A stretch of 64,000 nucleotides of DNA from Bremerella sp. JC817 (GTDB lineage Bacteria; Planctomycetota; Planctomycetia; Pirellulales; Pirellulaceae), in the NCBI RefSeq assembly GCF_040718835.1, contig NZ_JBFEFG010000281.1, positions 806,001 through 870,000 on the forward strand. Reading direction: 5' to 3'. The notes below the pieces were generated by a model, which saw only the letters and a program-made list of their open reading frames with translations, had not been told where the DNA came from and did not search any database. Below are positions 25,105 through 33,540 of this stretch, in pieces; position 1 is the first letter of the stretch, and each line of letters starts with the position of its first letter. The position numbers and the translations under genes are program-made.

Positions 25105-25713
25105 TTAGAAGAAGCCGCCGCCAAATCCACCACCGTAGCCGCCGCCACCGAAACCACCGCCGCCATAGCCGCCCTGGCTTCCGTAACGCATGCCACGCTG
25201 ATAAGCCGCAGCAGCTTCCGATCCGGACAAACCTTCCGAGAAGGCCGGAGCGACAACGACTCGCGATTCCGCATCGGCAACACCCATGGCCGTCAAAGCA
25301 GCCACGATGCAGCGACGTCGCTTTTCGTCCAGTTCGTCGTTGAAGTGAACCGGGTATTGGTGATCCTTGCCAGGTTCTGGCGAGGTCTGGCTGCGTTCGA
25401 CAACCACCGGCAGTTCGTCGCCTCGCAGCAGGTTCGCTGCGATTTGCTTGACGTGATCTTCGCCGTAGTCGTTCAGCTTCCAGGCATTCTTCTCGCCCTT
25501 GCCTTCGATGAAGTTAGGCTCGAATTCATGCTGATAGATGACGTACTTGGCAGCTTCCGCATTCAGTTCCTGAGTGCGGTTCATCTCGTCGATCGACGCC
25601 CCAAGCGTGGTCGGAGGAGCCGGTTCGATTCGGCCGCCACTTTGGCATCCAACCAGGCCAGCCGTCACCAGGGCGAGCGTCAGGCCTCCAGCAGTACGAT
25701 TGAATAGGGTCAT
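25105..25713 (-). CDS. OmpA/CpaD-like lipoprotein of the Tad secretin block
   Basis: A 202-residue lipoprotein (signal peptide ending GLVGC) placed between secretin and TPR lipoprotein, the position of CpaD-type proteins in other Tad loci. The core region (AANLLRGDELPVVVERS, then DEKRRRCIVAALTAMGVADAESRVVVAP) resembles the C-terminal OmpA/CpaD fold, where repeated 'L-x-x-x-R-A-x-x-V' helices pack on beta strands. The last ~25 residues are almost only Gly with aromatic residues (GYGGGGFGG...), ending in Phe-Phe. GAGGA 8 bases before the ATG at 25713 decides this start over an in-frame TTG. CpaD identity is inferred from position and fold-level resemblance. Confidence 0.7.
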   Translation of the reverse strand: MTLFNRTAGGLTLALVTAGLVGCQSGGRIEPAPPTTLGASIDEMNRTQELNAEAAKYVIYQHEFEPNFIEGKGEKNAWKLNDYGEDHVKQIAANLLRGDELPVVVERSQTSPEPGKDHQYPVHFNDELDEKRRRCIVAALTAMGVADAESRVVVAPAFSEGLSGSEAAAAYQRGMRYGSQGGYGGGGFGGGGYGGGFGGGFF

Positions 25714-25782
25714 CTTGGCTATCCTCAATGTGTTTTCGTCGCGGGAACGAAGTATGGGCTGGTCTGAACCACTGGGGTCGAG

Positions 25783-27435
25783 TTAGTTGGAAAAACCTTG
25801 CGGTCCAGAGATGTAGTAGTCTTCGCACTCGTGATAGTGCCGGCTTGCCTTGTGAGCATGCCGCTGGGCCTTCAGGACTTCATGGTTTTCCCGGTGGATC
25901 TGACGGCTCATTTGAGGCCAGACCGTGCTGCGGTAGTCGTAGCCAGGGCGACCTTCGATCTGCTGATGCCAGAAGAACTCTTTGTTGGTCGGGTCGGTAA
26001 CTTCCTGGCCCGGCAGAAAGAGTGGCAACTGTTCGCGTTCCATTGGGTGGACCAGTTCAGGGCTCACCAGGACGACCAGTTCGGTTTCGACGCGGGTCGT
26101 GCTTTGACGACCGAAGGCGGCACCGACCAGAGGAATATCCCCCAGGCCAGGCAGGCGAACGCGGCTACCGGTCTGTTCGTCTTGGATCAAACCAGCGACA
26201 GCCAGCCATTGGCCTTCTCGCAGGTCGACCGTGGTTGTCACACCGCGAATGTCCAGACCTGGGATACCGTCAACCGAGTTGTTGTTGTTGATCGAGCTGA
26301 ACGATGGAGCGACCTGCAGACGAATCTTGTCTTTGTCCAAGACGGTCGGCGTAAAGGCCAGCTGCGTACCGAATCCGCGGAAGGTGGTCGAGACCGCACC
26401 GATACCGCCGACACCGACAGCCGTTGGCACCGCGAATTCACCACCCGCGATGAAGTTGGCCGACTTGCCGCTGATGGTCACCAGGGTTGGTTCGGCCAAG
26501 ATCTTGGCCATACCGTTGGCACTGGTGGCCTGCAGGAACAGTTCCACGTCACCACCATCGAGGATCGCGGACAGATTGCCTGCCCCGGCCCCGATGATGT
26601 GCGAGATGTCGTAGTTGTCGCCGCTGACGCTGAAGTCGAAACCAAGGTTACGAGCCGCATCGCGTTGCAGTTCCGCAATCCGAACTTTCAGCATCACTTG
26701 CTGTTCGCCAGGAACGTGCAGCAAGTCGATGACGCTGGTCGTTCGCAAGTCTTCCGCACCCGGAAGCATCGCGGCAGAGCCAAGGCTGGCCCCTAGCGAG
26801 AGGTTACCAGCCTGGTCGACCGACTGGCCACCAAGGACGGCGATGATTTGGGCAGCTTCATGAGCGTCGCGAGCCTGGCCGCGGACAATCAGCTTGTCGG
26901 CGATGGGAATCAGCTGAACGATGCTGTTTGGGAACAGCTCGTTAATGCGTGCTTCCAGTTTGCCGTATTCGATTTCCGCACGGCGTTGTTCTTCGCTGTT
27001 GGCAGCGACCTTCACCAGGTAACGCAGAACGGTGGTCGTTCCATCGGGAGCAGCGAACCAGATGGTCATCGTGGTTTCGCCAGCTTTCAAACCGATGACT
27101 TCGACTTCGGTCGTGCTGAACTCGTTGATTTCCACGATGTCAGGACTGGTAATCGCGACCCGGGTCATCGGCAGCTTGGTCCGAAGAATCTTCGAGCGCG
27201 AAGGTTCGACCCGGAAGATCAGTTCCGGTTCGAGCACCTCTTGAATCAGGCTCGATTCCTTCATCAGGACCGAGTCGCTCGGTTTTTCGATTCGCTGTTC
27301 GGCACGTGGGCTTGGCAGATCAGCGGCGATCTGGGCATCGGCAGTGGCGGGAATCATCGCCAGCATTCCGGCCATGGCCGCGGCAAGTGCCGAACGACCG
27401 CCATAAAGAACGGTGAGTTGGAAGAAGCTTTTCAT
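25783..27435 (-). CDS. cpaC: Tad outer-membrane secretin CpaC (RcpA)
   Basis: A 550-residue secretin with signal peptide, the N-terminal pilus-formation domain (FRVEPSRSKILRTKLPMTRVAITSPDIVEI), a BON-like domain at ~170-215 (LIVRGQARDAHEAAQII), and the secretin core at ~250-460. Core marks are VMLKVRIAELQRDAARNLGFDF, LAEPTLVTISGKSANFIAGGEFAVP and VAGLIQDEQTGSRVRLPGLGDIPLVGAAF. Multimers form the outer-membrane pore for the Tad pilus. The C-terminal ~90 residues (His, Tyr and charged) are longer than usual. It heads a leftward block with the lipoproteins, separate from the rightward machinery genes. Confidence 0.94.
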   Translation of the reverse strand: MKSFFQLTVLYGGRSALAAAMAGMLAMIPATADAQIAADLPSPRAEQRIEKPSDSVLMKESSLIQEVLEPELIFRVEPSRSKILRTKLPMTRVAITSPDIVEINEFSTTEVEVIGLKAGETTMTIWFAAPDGTTTVLRYLVKVAANSEEQRRAEIEYGKLEARINELFPNSIVQLIPIADKLIVRGQARDAHEAAQIIAVLGGQSVDQAGNLSLGASLGSAAMLPGAEDLRTTSVIDLLHVPGEQQVMLKVRIAELQRDAARNLGFDFSVSGDNYDISHIIGAGAGNLSAILDGGDVELFLQATSANGMAKILAEPTLVTISGKSANFIAGGEFAVPTAVGVGGIGAVSTTFRGFGTQLAFTPTVLDKDKIRLQVAPSFSSINNNNSVDGIPGLDIRGVTTTVDLREGQWLAVAGLIQDEQTGSRVRLPGLGDIPLVGAAFGRQSTTRVETELVVLVSPELVHPMEREQLPLFLPGQEVTDPTNKEFFWHQQIEGRPGYDYRSTVWPQMSRQIHRENHEVLKAQRHAHKASRHYHECEDYYISGPQGFSN

Positions 27436-27851
27436 GGATTATCTACCACCACATTCGCTGGTTGGGAACGGTCGTGATCGGCAAGATTGAATCGAAGTGA
27501 AGTCATTAGGTTCAGTGGGATCTCGCGATCGCACCGCCTGCGGATCATTTAAGGTTTCGGATATTCCGATTGTGTTAGTTGAGCCGTATTTGATCGTGGT
27601 CCTATTTGTTTCGGAATTGCCCCCCATCGTTAGTGACTACTACTTTTCCAACAGGGTGCGTGAGGGGTGTATATATAATGGTCAAATCCGGAACAGATTC
27701 ATCACAATGGGCAATCTACATAAAGTCAGCCGGTGAAAACGATATTTTCGGAGATGTCCCCCTGAATTGGTCGACCTAACATCAGACGCAGCAATGTCTG
27801 CCCCAAACCCAACCAGAATTCCTCAAACCTCTCTCAAAGGTTGAGCCGACT
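27436..27851. other. Divergent intergenic region between cpaC and the Cys/His-rich protein gene
   Basis: About 415 bases without a gene, notably AT-richer than the flanks. It must carry the promoter for the leftward cpaC block and one for the rightward gene at 27852. The strongest single signal is TATAAT at 27674-27679. I found no clear operator. Confidence 0.6.
27674..27679 (+). promoter_or_regulatory. Perfect -10 box (TATAAT), possible promoter of the Cys/His-rich protein gene
   Basis: TATAAT sits in the run GTATATATAATGG, about 172 bases before the ATG at 27852. No good -35 element lies 16-19 bases upstream (ACAGGG at 17), so an activator-dependent or alternative promoter is possible. Evidence is one hexamer in an AT-rich gap. 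Confidence 0.28.
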
Positions 27852-28625
27852 ATGACCAGCGTATTTGTGATTGCCGCGGTATTTCTCGGTGCCGAAGGCG
27901 AAAGCCTGCAACTCAAACAGCCCGTGATCGCACAACAGGCAGCTCCTGCCGTGGTCGTTCTCGATTCCTTGCGAGAAGAGGAAGCTTCGCCATCGGTCAC
28001 GGGTGGGCTGATCAAACCAGTCGCTTACCAGTCGAAGCCATCGAAGGTGAACCTGGCCCCGGTCGCTAGCAAGGCGAGCTACTCCGTTCTACAGGACGAG
28101 TCCCCTTCAGACGCCATGCCGCAGCCAATGCAGGCCATGCCAACCCCACCGAAACCAGTCATGCCATCGGAAATTGGTGGGGCTGACCTGGGCGAACCTT
28201 ACGTTGCTTCGGCCGACTACTCGCTAAGCTCGTGCGGTGCTACGACGGAAGGTGATTCATGCGGTTGCGAAAGTGCCCATGGATGCAACCTCGGTTGTGG
28301 TTGCGGCCACGGCGGATGTGGTCATGGTGGTTGTGGCTGCGGTCACGGTCATGGTGGCTTCTACGCTCACCACTGCCTGCCATCGCCATGGCATGCCCCC
28401 GGCAACATGGCACCACACCGCATGTACGACGCTCTCCCAAAGACGTACTACTACTTCCGTCCGTACAACATGCTGATGATTCCTGACCAGCAAGCTCAGG
28501 CCGCTGCCTGGGTCGAAAACCCACACCTGCCTTATTCCAACGGCGTCTTCCAGAAGGTCTACGCCGAACTGGAACCGGTTCTGAACGCTCCCGGCGAAAT
28601 CATCTCGGCACCTCCGATCAACTAA
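27852..28625 (+). CDS. Exported Cys/His/Gly-rich protein, probable metal binder
   Basis: A 257-residue protein of unknown family. Its first ~13 residues are hydrophobic but too short and uncharged for a textbook signal peptide. Residues ~45-120 are Pro/Ala/Met-rich. Residues 128-175 contain ten Cys and seven His in Gly-rich repeats such as CGCGHGGCGHGGCGCGHGHG, which strongly suggests metal binding or cross-linking. The remaining ~80 residues are aromatic (KTYYYFRPYNML) and include PYSNGVF and PVLNAPGE. A strong terminator follows. It is divergent from the secretin cpaC and could be a cell-surface or envelope component; no function is claimed. Confidence 0.7.
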   Translation: MTSVFVIAAVFLGAEGESLQLKQPVIAQQAAPAVVVLDSLREEEASPSVTGGLIKPVAYQSKPSKVNLAPVASKASYSVLQDESPSDAMPQPMQAMPTPPKPVMPSEIGGADLGEPYVASADYSLSSCGATTEGDSCGCESAHGCNLGCGCGHGGCGHGGCGCGHGHGGFYAHHCLPSPWHAPGNMAPHRMYDALPKTYYYFRPYNMLMIPDQQAQAAAWVENPHLPYSNGVFQKVYAELEPVLNAPGEIISAPPIN

Positions 28626-28651
28626 CGATCGTCGAGAACACCGAACAAAAA

Positions 28652-28685
28652 GGCTCGCTGCCAATCAGGTAGCGGGCCTTTTTTT
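28652..28685 (+). terminator. Strong intrinsic terminator
   Basis: GGCTCGCTGCC (28652-28662), loop AATCA, GGTAGCGGGCC (28668-28678) form an 11-bp stem with two G-T pairs, followed by seven T's (28679-28685). An A-run precedes the stem. It ends the Cys/His-rich protein gene. Confidence 0.92.
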
Positions 28686-28800
28686 GTTTCGAATCGCCCG
28701 AACCGTTGTTTGCTCGATTCGTGCTCCGCGATGGGCTAGAATGGCGACACACCACTCGTCATCCCCATTCCATCCATCCCTCCGCCGAAGAAGTTGCCCC

Positions 28801-30276
28801 ATGCGAAACACGCTTTTGCTGGCCGTTGCGCTGGCCTGCTACGTTCCGTCGCCCCTGATGGCCGACGCCCCCAAGCAGCCGAACATTTTGTTCATCGCCA
28901 TCGACGACCAGAACGACTGGATTGGTTGCCTCGGTGGACATCCTCAAGCGAAGACGCCCCATATCGATCGAATCGCCGAGCGTGGCACCGTGTTCCTGAA
29001 TGCCCACTGCCAGGCCCCGCTTTGCAATCCTTCGCGAACGAGCCTGATGACAGGGCGTCGTCCATCGTCGACCGGCATCTATGGTTTGTCGCCCTGGTTT
29101 CGCGATGTTCCGGAACTCGCCAACCTGGTGACGTTGCCGCAACATCTCTCGGCCGGCGGCTACACGAACTATTCCACCGGCAAGATCTATCACGGCGGCT
29201 ATGGCCGGAAGAAGAACGATGCGGAGTTCCAACATCTGGGACCACCAGCCGGCGTCGGAGCACGTCCAGCGAAGAAGTTGGTCAACACGCCCGCCGCGCA
29301 TCCGCTGGTCGACTGGGGCGTGTTTCCTCATAAGGACGAAGACAAAGGAGACTACCAGGTCGCCTCTTGGGCGGTCGATACATTGAACAACAAGCCGCAA
29401 GAACCGTTCTGTTTGTCGGTCGGTTTCTTCCTGCCGCATGTCCCTTGCTATGCCACGCAGAAGTGGTTCGACCTTTATCCAGAAGACGAACTGCAACTGC
29501 CGGAGATCATCGAGAACGATCGTGACGACACCCCGCGATTCAGTTGGAATCTGCACTGGAAGCTGCCGGAACCTCGCTTGAAGTTCTTGAAGGATGACCA
29601 CCAGTGGAAGAACCTCACCCGTAGCTACCTGGCATGCACCAGCTTTGTCGATGCCCAGATCGGCCGCGTGATGGACGCCTTAGAGAAGAACGGTTACGCC
29701 GACAACACGGTGATCGTGATCTGGTCGGATCATGGTTGGCACATCGGCGAAAAGGAAATCACCGGCAAGAACACCTTATGGGACGATGGTACCCGCGTGC
29801 CGCTGATCTTCGCTGGACCAGGGATCACCGGTGGTCAACGCTGCACGCAGCCGGCCGAACTACTTGACCTTTACCCGACCCTCAGCGACCTGGCTCAGCT
29901 CGAGCAGCCCGCAGGCTTGGAAGGTCATTCGTTGATTCCGCAGCTTCGCGATGCCAAGTCAAAGCGGGAGTTCCCGGCGATCACGACCCACAACCATGAC
30001 AACCACGGCATCCGCACCGAGCGTTGGCGATTCATTCAGTACGCCGACGGTTCGCAAGAGCTGTACGACATGCAGGCCGATCCGAACGAATGGACGAACC
30101 TCGCGTCGAAGTCCGAGTATGCCGACGTAATCGAACGCCTGGCGAAGTTTCTTCCGGCCAAGAGTAAGATGCCGGCCCCCGGCAGTGCCCATCGTGTGTT
30201 GACGTACACCGATGGCGTTGCGATCTGGGAAGGAGAAGAGATCGATCCGAACGGACCGATCCCTGAGATTGACTAG
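28801..30276 (+). CDS. Exported formylglycine sulfatase (iduronate-2-sulfatase-like)
   Basis: A 491-residue sulfatase with signal peptide. The start is the ATG at 28801; the frame is open upstream but crosses the terminator. All core motifs are intact: metal-binding IDDQNDW, the formylglycine site C-N-P-S-R-T-S-L-M-T-G (Cys type, matured by an anaerobic or FGE enzyme), GKIYHGG, the late metal block SDHGWHIGE, and the substrate-side Lys in GKNTLWDDGTRVPL. The C-terminal QELYDMQADPNEWTNLA is typical. The motif set resembles iduronate-2-sulfatase-like enzymes of planctomycetes that desulfate marine polysaccharides in the periplasm. No maturation enzyme gene is nearby. Confidence 0.94.
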   Translation: MRNTLLLAVALACYVPSPLMADAPKQPNILFIAIDDQNDWIGCLGGHPQAKTPHIDRIAERGTVFLNAHCQAPLCNPSRTSLMTGRRPSSTGIYGLSPWFRDVPELANLVTLPQHLSAGGYTNYSTGKIYHGGYGRKKNDAEFQHLGPPAGVGARPAKKLVNTPAAHPLVDWGVFPHKDEDKGDYQVASWAVDTLNNKPQEPFCLSVGFFLPHVPCYATQKWFDLYPEDELQLPEIIENDRDDTPRFSWNLHWKLPEPRLKFLKDDHQWKNLTRSYLACTSFVDAQIGRVMDALEKNGYADNTVIVIWSDHGWHIGEKEITGKNTLWDDGTRVPLIFAGPGITGGQRCTQPAELLDLYPTLSDLAQLEQPAGLEGHSLIPQLRDAKSKREFPAITTHNHDNHGIRTERWRFIQYADGSQELYDMQADPNEWTNLASKSEYADVIERLAKFLPAKSKMPAPGSAHRVLTYTDGVAIWEGEEIDPNGPIPEID

Positions 30277-30297
30277 TGCGGAAGTGACCGGGCCGAG

Positions 30298-31698
30298 TCA
30301 GTCCTCGGCCCGACTTCCATCACCGCACATTTTGACGATCTTCGGATCGAACTGCCCAACGATGTCGACCAGATCACTCTGAGCCGCCATCACTTCGTGG
30401 ATGTCTTTGTAGACTCCTGGCACTTCGTCCGAACCGGCCGACAAGATGTGAACGCCTTGAGCCTTCAGTTCCTGTCGCGTGTTTTGAATGCGGAACGTAT
30501 CGTTCGCCTTCTTACGCGACATGCACCGTCCGGCACCATGCGATGCCGAATCGAGGCTGCTGGCATTTCCCTTCCCGCGAACCACGAATCCCGGCGTTCC
30601 CATCGAACCTGGGATCACTCCCAGCACACCTTCGCCAGCCGGGGTCGCCCCCTTACGGTGCACGATCATCTCGCGACCATCGTGCGTTTCCTTCCAGGCG
30701 AAGTTATGGTGGTTCTCGACACCAGCAACGATTTCGCCGCCGACCAGGTCGCTTACCAGGCGATGGATCACTTCGTGATTCGCCGCCGCGTAGCGTCCCA
30801 TCAAGTTCATCGCTTCCCAGTACTCTTGCCCTTCCTCGCTATCAAGCGACAACCAGGCCAGGTACTTGAGTTGCTCGTACTTCTTCGGCAACTTGGTGCG
30901 AGCGATATTGCTGTAGGTACTGCACACGGCAGCCCCGGGGCCACGGCTTCCGCTATGGCTTAACAGCGCAACGTATTCGCCCGGTGCCAGCGAGAACTTC
31001 TCGTCCGTCTTGTCTTCCTCGCGGATCGTCAACAAACCGAACTCGACGAAATGGTTCCCGGAACCAGACGTACCCAACTGTTGCCACGCCTTGTCTTTCG
31101 ACTGACGCGTCACCTTGGTGATGTTCCAGTTCTCGTCCATCACGTCGTGCTGCTGTGGCTTCTGATGCGTCGAGCCAACACCGAATCGCGTACCCTTTTC
31201 CAGGGCACGACAACAAACGTCGAACTTCGACTCCAAAGCATCCAGCGGCAAATCGAGCACGCTTAGCTTCATACGGCAAGCGATATCCACGCCCACCGCA
31301 TAAGGCACAACGACACCTTCCGTCGCCAACACGCCGCCGATCGGCAGCCCATATCCCACGTGCGCATCAGGCATCAACGCCGCACCCGAAGCGTTGGGCA
31401 GCTTGCAGGCCTCACGCATTTGCGAATGAGCCCCTTCGTCGATATCGCTTCCCCAGGTCTGGTACGTAACGTTCTCTTGCAGCGGCGGCAGCGTCTGATC
31501 TTCCATCAACGTTGCCGCGAACGCACCGAAGCAGACATCGTCAACGAACTGCCCTGGCGATTCCACGACTTGCTTAACCTGACGCTTCAAATCAGCACCG
31601 CGCATTCCATGCGTCGTCGCAGCACTCGAAACAGCCTTTACCGCTTCGACGAGTGCGTATTCTGGAACACCTAATTGCGTCAACTGACGACGATTCAT
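30298..31698 (-). CDS. rtcB: RNA-splicing ligase RtcB
   Basis: RtcB joins RNA 2',3'-cyclic phosphate (or 3'-phosphate) ends to 5'-OH ends in a GTP- and Mn-dependent reaction. The 466-residue protein has the expected metal and nucleotide motifs: DAHVGYGLPIGGV, GVDIACRM, SGSGNHFVEFG, LSHSGSRGPG, NFAWKETH and SLDSASHGAGR; the last holds the guanylylated His. ATG 31698 is chosen (an in-frame codon 12 bases upstream has no ribosome site). No archease, rtcA or rtcR gene is nearby, so the role (RNA repair or tRNA healing) is inferred from the family. It is transcribed leftward, 75 bases after lhgO. Confidence 0.95.
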   Translation of the reverse strand: MNRRQLTQLGVPEYALVEAVKAVSSAATTHGMRGADLKRQVKQVVESPGQFVDDVCFGAFAATLMEDQTLPPLQENVTYQTWGSDIDEGAHSQMREACKLPNASGAALMPDAHVGYGLPIGGVLATEGVVVPYAVGVDIACRMKLSVLDLPLDALESKFDVCCRALEKGTRFGVGSTHQKPQQHDVMDENWNITKVTRQSKDKAWQQLGTSGSGNHFVEFGLLTIREEDKTDEKFSLAPGEYVALLSHSGSRGPGAAVCSTYSNIARTKLPKKYEQLKYLAWLSLDSEEGQEYWEAMNLMGRYAAANHEVIHRLVSDLVGGEIVAGVENHHNFAWKETHDGREMIVHRKGATPAGEGVLGVIPGSMGTPGFVVRGKGNASSLDSASHGAGRCMSRKKANDTFRIQNTRQELKAQGVHILSAGSDEVPGVYKDIHEVMAAQSDLVDIVGQFDPKIVKMCGDGSRAED

Positions 31699-31773
31699 TA
31701 CTTCTCTCACTTATCTTTCGTTCTTATCGATCTATGAACGAAATAGTCCCATCCCAAGCAGGAAGGTTCGCCA

Positions 31774-32994
31774 TCACGATGCTAAAACGTCGGCGGCCTG
31801 AGAAGCAATATGATTGCCAATGTTTAACGAAGAAGTCGCAGCCGGGCTCGGGGCATTCAAGACATGGATGAAATTGCCTTCCTTCTGGATAACAAAATCA
31901 TCGACCAGGCTGCCATCCTTGCGCAGCGCTTGCGCACGCACGCCAGCCGGCGCAGGAATCAGATCTTTCCCTTGGACTGCCGGGATCAACCGCTGCAGGG
32001 ACTTTAGGAATGCCGAGCGAAAATAAGATCGCCGCATTTCTCCAAGACCGACACGCCAGTACTTGGCGGCCATTCGCTGAAATCCACGATAGCCGACCGA
32101 GTCCCATAAGTCGGAGAAATCGATCGTCCACTTGGTGTACCCTTCGCGTGCGAATGCCAGCACTGCGTTCGGTCCGCATTCGACTGCGCCGCCGATCATC
32201 CGTGTGAAATGGACGCCGAGAAATGGAAAGGCCGGGTCTGGGACCGGGTAGATCAAATTGCGGCAAAGATGCTGGGCCGAGTCGGACAGCTCGAAGTACT
32301 CGCCCCGAAACGGAACGATCTTCACTTCTGGCTCATGCCCGCAAAGGGCTGCCACGCGGTCCGATTGCAGACCGGCACAGTTGATCAGCAGCGAAGTGCG
32401 GAGAGTTCCGGTCGTTGTCTCGACGATGATTTCATCCGAACGCTTGATCACTCCGGTCAGCCGGGTTGAAGTTCGGACTTCGCCCCCGAGGTCTTGGATC
32501 AATTCGCATAGCCGAAAGCAAACACGTCGATAGTCGACGATGCCCGCCTCTTTGACATGCACCGCTGCGATTCCATTGCAGTAGGGCTCGAGCGATCGCA
32601 GTTTGTCGGCATCGAGCTTCTCGCAGGCAACGTTGTTTTCGAGCCCGCGTCGATAGATATCGTCGAGCCGACCGAGTTCGTCTTCCCGCGTGGCGACAAT
32701 TACTTTGCCGCAGATGTCGTGCGGAATTTCGTTCTCTTGGCAGAAGGCGACCATCGCAGTGCGACCTTCGCGGCAGTTGATCGCCTTGAGCGAGCCGGGT
32801 CGATAATAGATGCCCGAGTGCAACACGCCGGAATTATGCCCCGACTGATGCTGGGCGAGGACCTGTTCTTTCTCGAGAACGACAACCTGGCGATCGGGAT
32901 AGCGCAGCGAGATCTGATAGGCGGCCGCCAATCCGACAATCCCGCCACCAATCACGACTACGTCGACTTCTGGAGAATCCTCGCCGAAAGACAT
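31774..32994 (-). CDS. lhgO: L-2-hydroxyglutarate oxidase
   Basis: A 406-residue FAD-dependent oxidoreductase of the DAO family. The dinucleotide motif VVVIGGGIVGLAAAYQIS is at residues ~10-27, and the family-specific block HQSGHNSGVLHSGIYY follows, as in LhgO/YgaF and the human L2HGDH. LhgO oxidises L-2-hydroxyglutarate to 2-oxoglutarate and feeds electrons to the quinone pool. Later blocks are NCAGLQSDRVA, PFRGEYFEL and GVHFTRMIGG. It starts 5 bases after the stop of the MTH1187-family gene, so both are probably in one leftward transcript. Confidence 0.93.
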   Translation of the reverse strand: MSFGEDSPEVDVVVIGGGIVGLAAAYQISLRYPDRQVVVLEKEQVLAQHQSGHNSGVLHSGIYYRPGSLKAINCREGRTAMVAFCQENEIPHDICGKVIVATREDELGRLDDIYRRGLENNVACEKLDADKLRSLEPYCNGIAAVHVKEAGIVDYRRVCFRLCELIQDLGGEVRTSTRLTGVIKRSDEIIVETTTGTLRTSLLINCAGLQSDRVAALCGHEPEVKIVPFRGEYFELSDSAQHLCRNLIYPVPDPAFPFLGVHFTRMIGGAVECGPNAVLAFAREGYTKWTIDFSDLWDSVGYRGFQRMAAKYWRVGLGEMRRSYFRSAFLKSLQRLIPAVQGKDLIPAPAGVRAQALRKDGSLVDDFVIQKEGNFIHVLNAPSPAATSSLNIGNHIASQAADVLAS

Positions 32995-32999
32995 CTTCT

Positions 33000-33344
33000 C
33001 TAAGGAGCTTTCTGATCAGGTCCAGCGTCCGAATCGATCGTCTTCAAAGGAACATCCACCTTGGTCAACACGCTGCTGACCTTGGACTCGAGTCTTCCCT
33101 GGTAACCTTTGCGATAGTCTAGCTTGGCCGTGCAGGTCACGCGGTCGCAATCTTTGGCCATCGCTTCCAGGCACTTCTGCAGAACCGCTAGCACCTGCTC
33201 GATCTCGCCTTCGATGATCGTTCCCATCGCATGCAAGCGGTAATCGAGGCCGCTAGCGGCAATGATTTTCAGGCTTCGAGCCACATATTCGCTGACAGAA
33301 TCCCCTTTATTCAGCGGGGACATACTGAATTCCAACAGAACCAT
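33000..33344 (-). CDS. MTH1187 family thiamine-binding-type protein
   Basis: A 114-residue small ferredoxin-like-fold protein. The start at 33344 (MVLLEFSMSPLNKGDSVS) is where family proteins begin; a longer frame exists upstream. Typical blocks are EYVARSLKIIAASGLDYRLHAMGTIIEG and VQKCLEAMAKDCDRV-like, which match the YkoF/MTH1187 family whose members bind thiamine or its pyrimidine. Its physiological role is poorly known. It is 5 bases upstream of lhgO and may be co-transcribed. Confidence 0.85.
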   Translation of the reverse strand: MVLLEFSMSPLNKGDSVSEYVARSLKIIAASGLDYRLHAMGTIIEGEIEQVLAVLQKCLEAMAKDCDRVTCTAKLDYRKGYQGRLESKVSSVLTKVDVPLKTIDSDAGPDQKAP

Positions 33345-33540
33345 CTCGACCTTTTTCGTGTCTTGAATTACCGGCAACGGCTAATAGTTCACCAGTGCAC
33401 TATTTTGATAAAAACTGATATTGGGTCCGACTACCGACGTCGCTACACTTCGCCGTCATCCTCGGTGCCCGATTATGCCGATAAGCATGATTATCGCGGA
33501 TGTAACAAACAAAATGCTATCAGGTACTCCCCGCCTTGCG

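Noticed and set aside
28288..28370. Repetitive GGC/GGT/CAC DNA that could look like a short tandem repeat or CRISPR-like array
   Set aside because: The repeats are short, uneven and in frame with the Cys/His/Gly protein; there are no spacers of regular size and no cas genes.
28684..28800. Upstream extension of the sulfatase reading frame
   Set aside because: It begins in the T-run of the terminator of the previous gene and has no signal peptide; the ATG at 28801 starts directly at the signal peptide.
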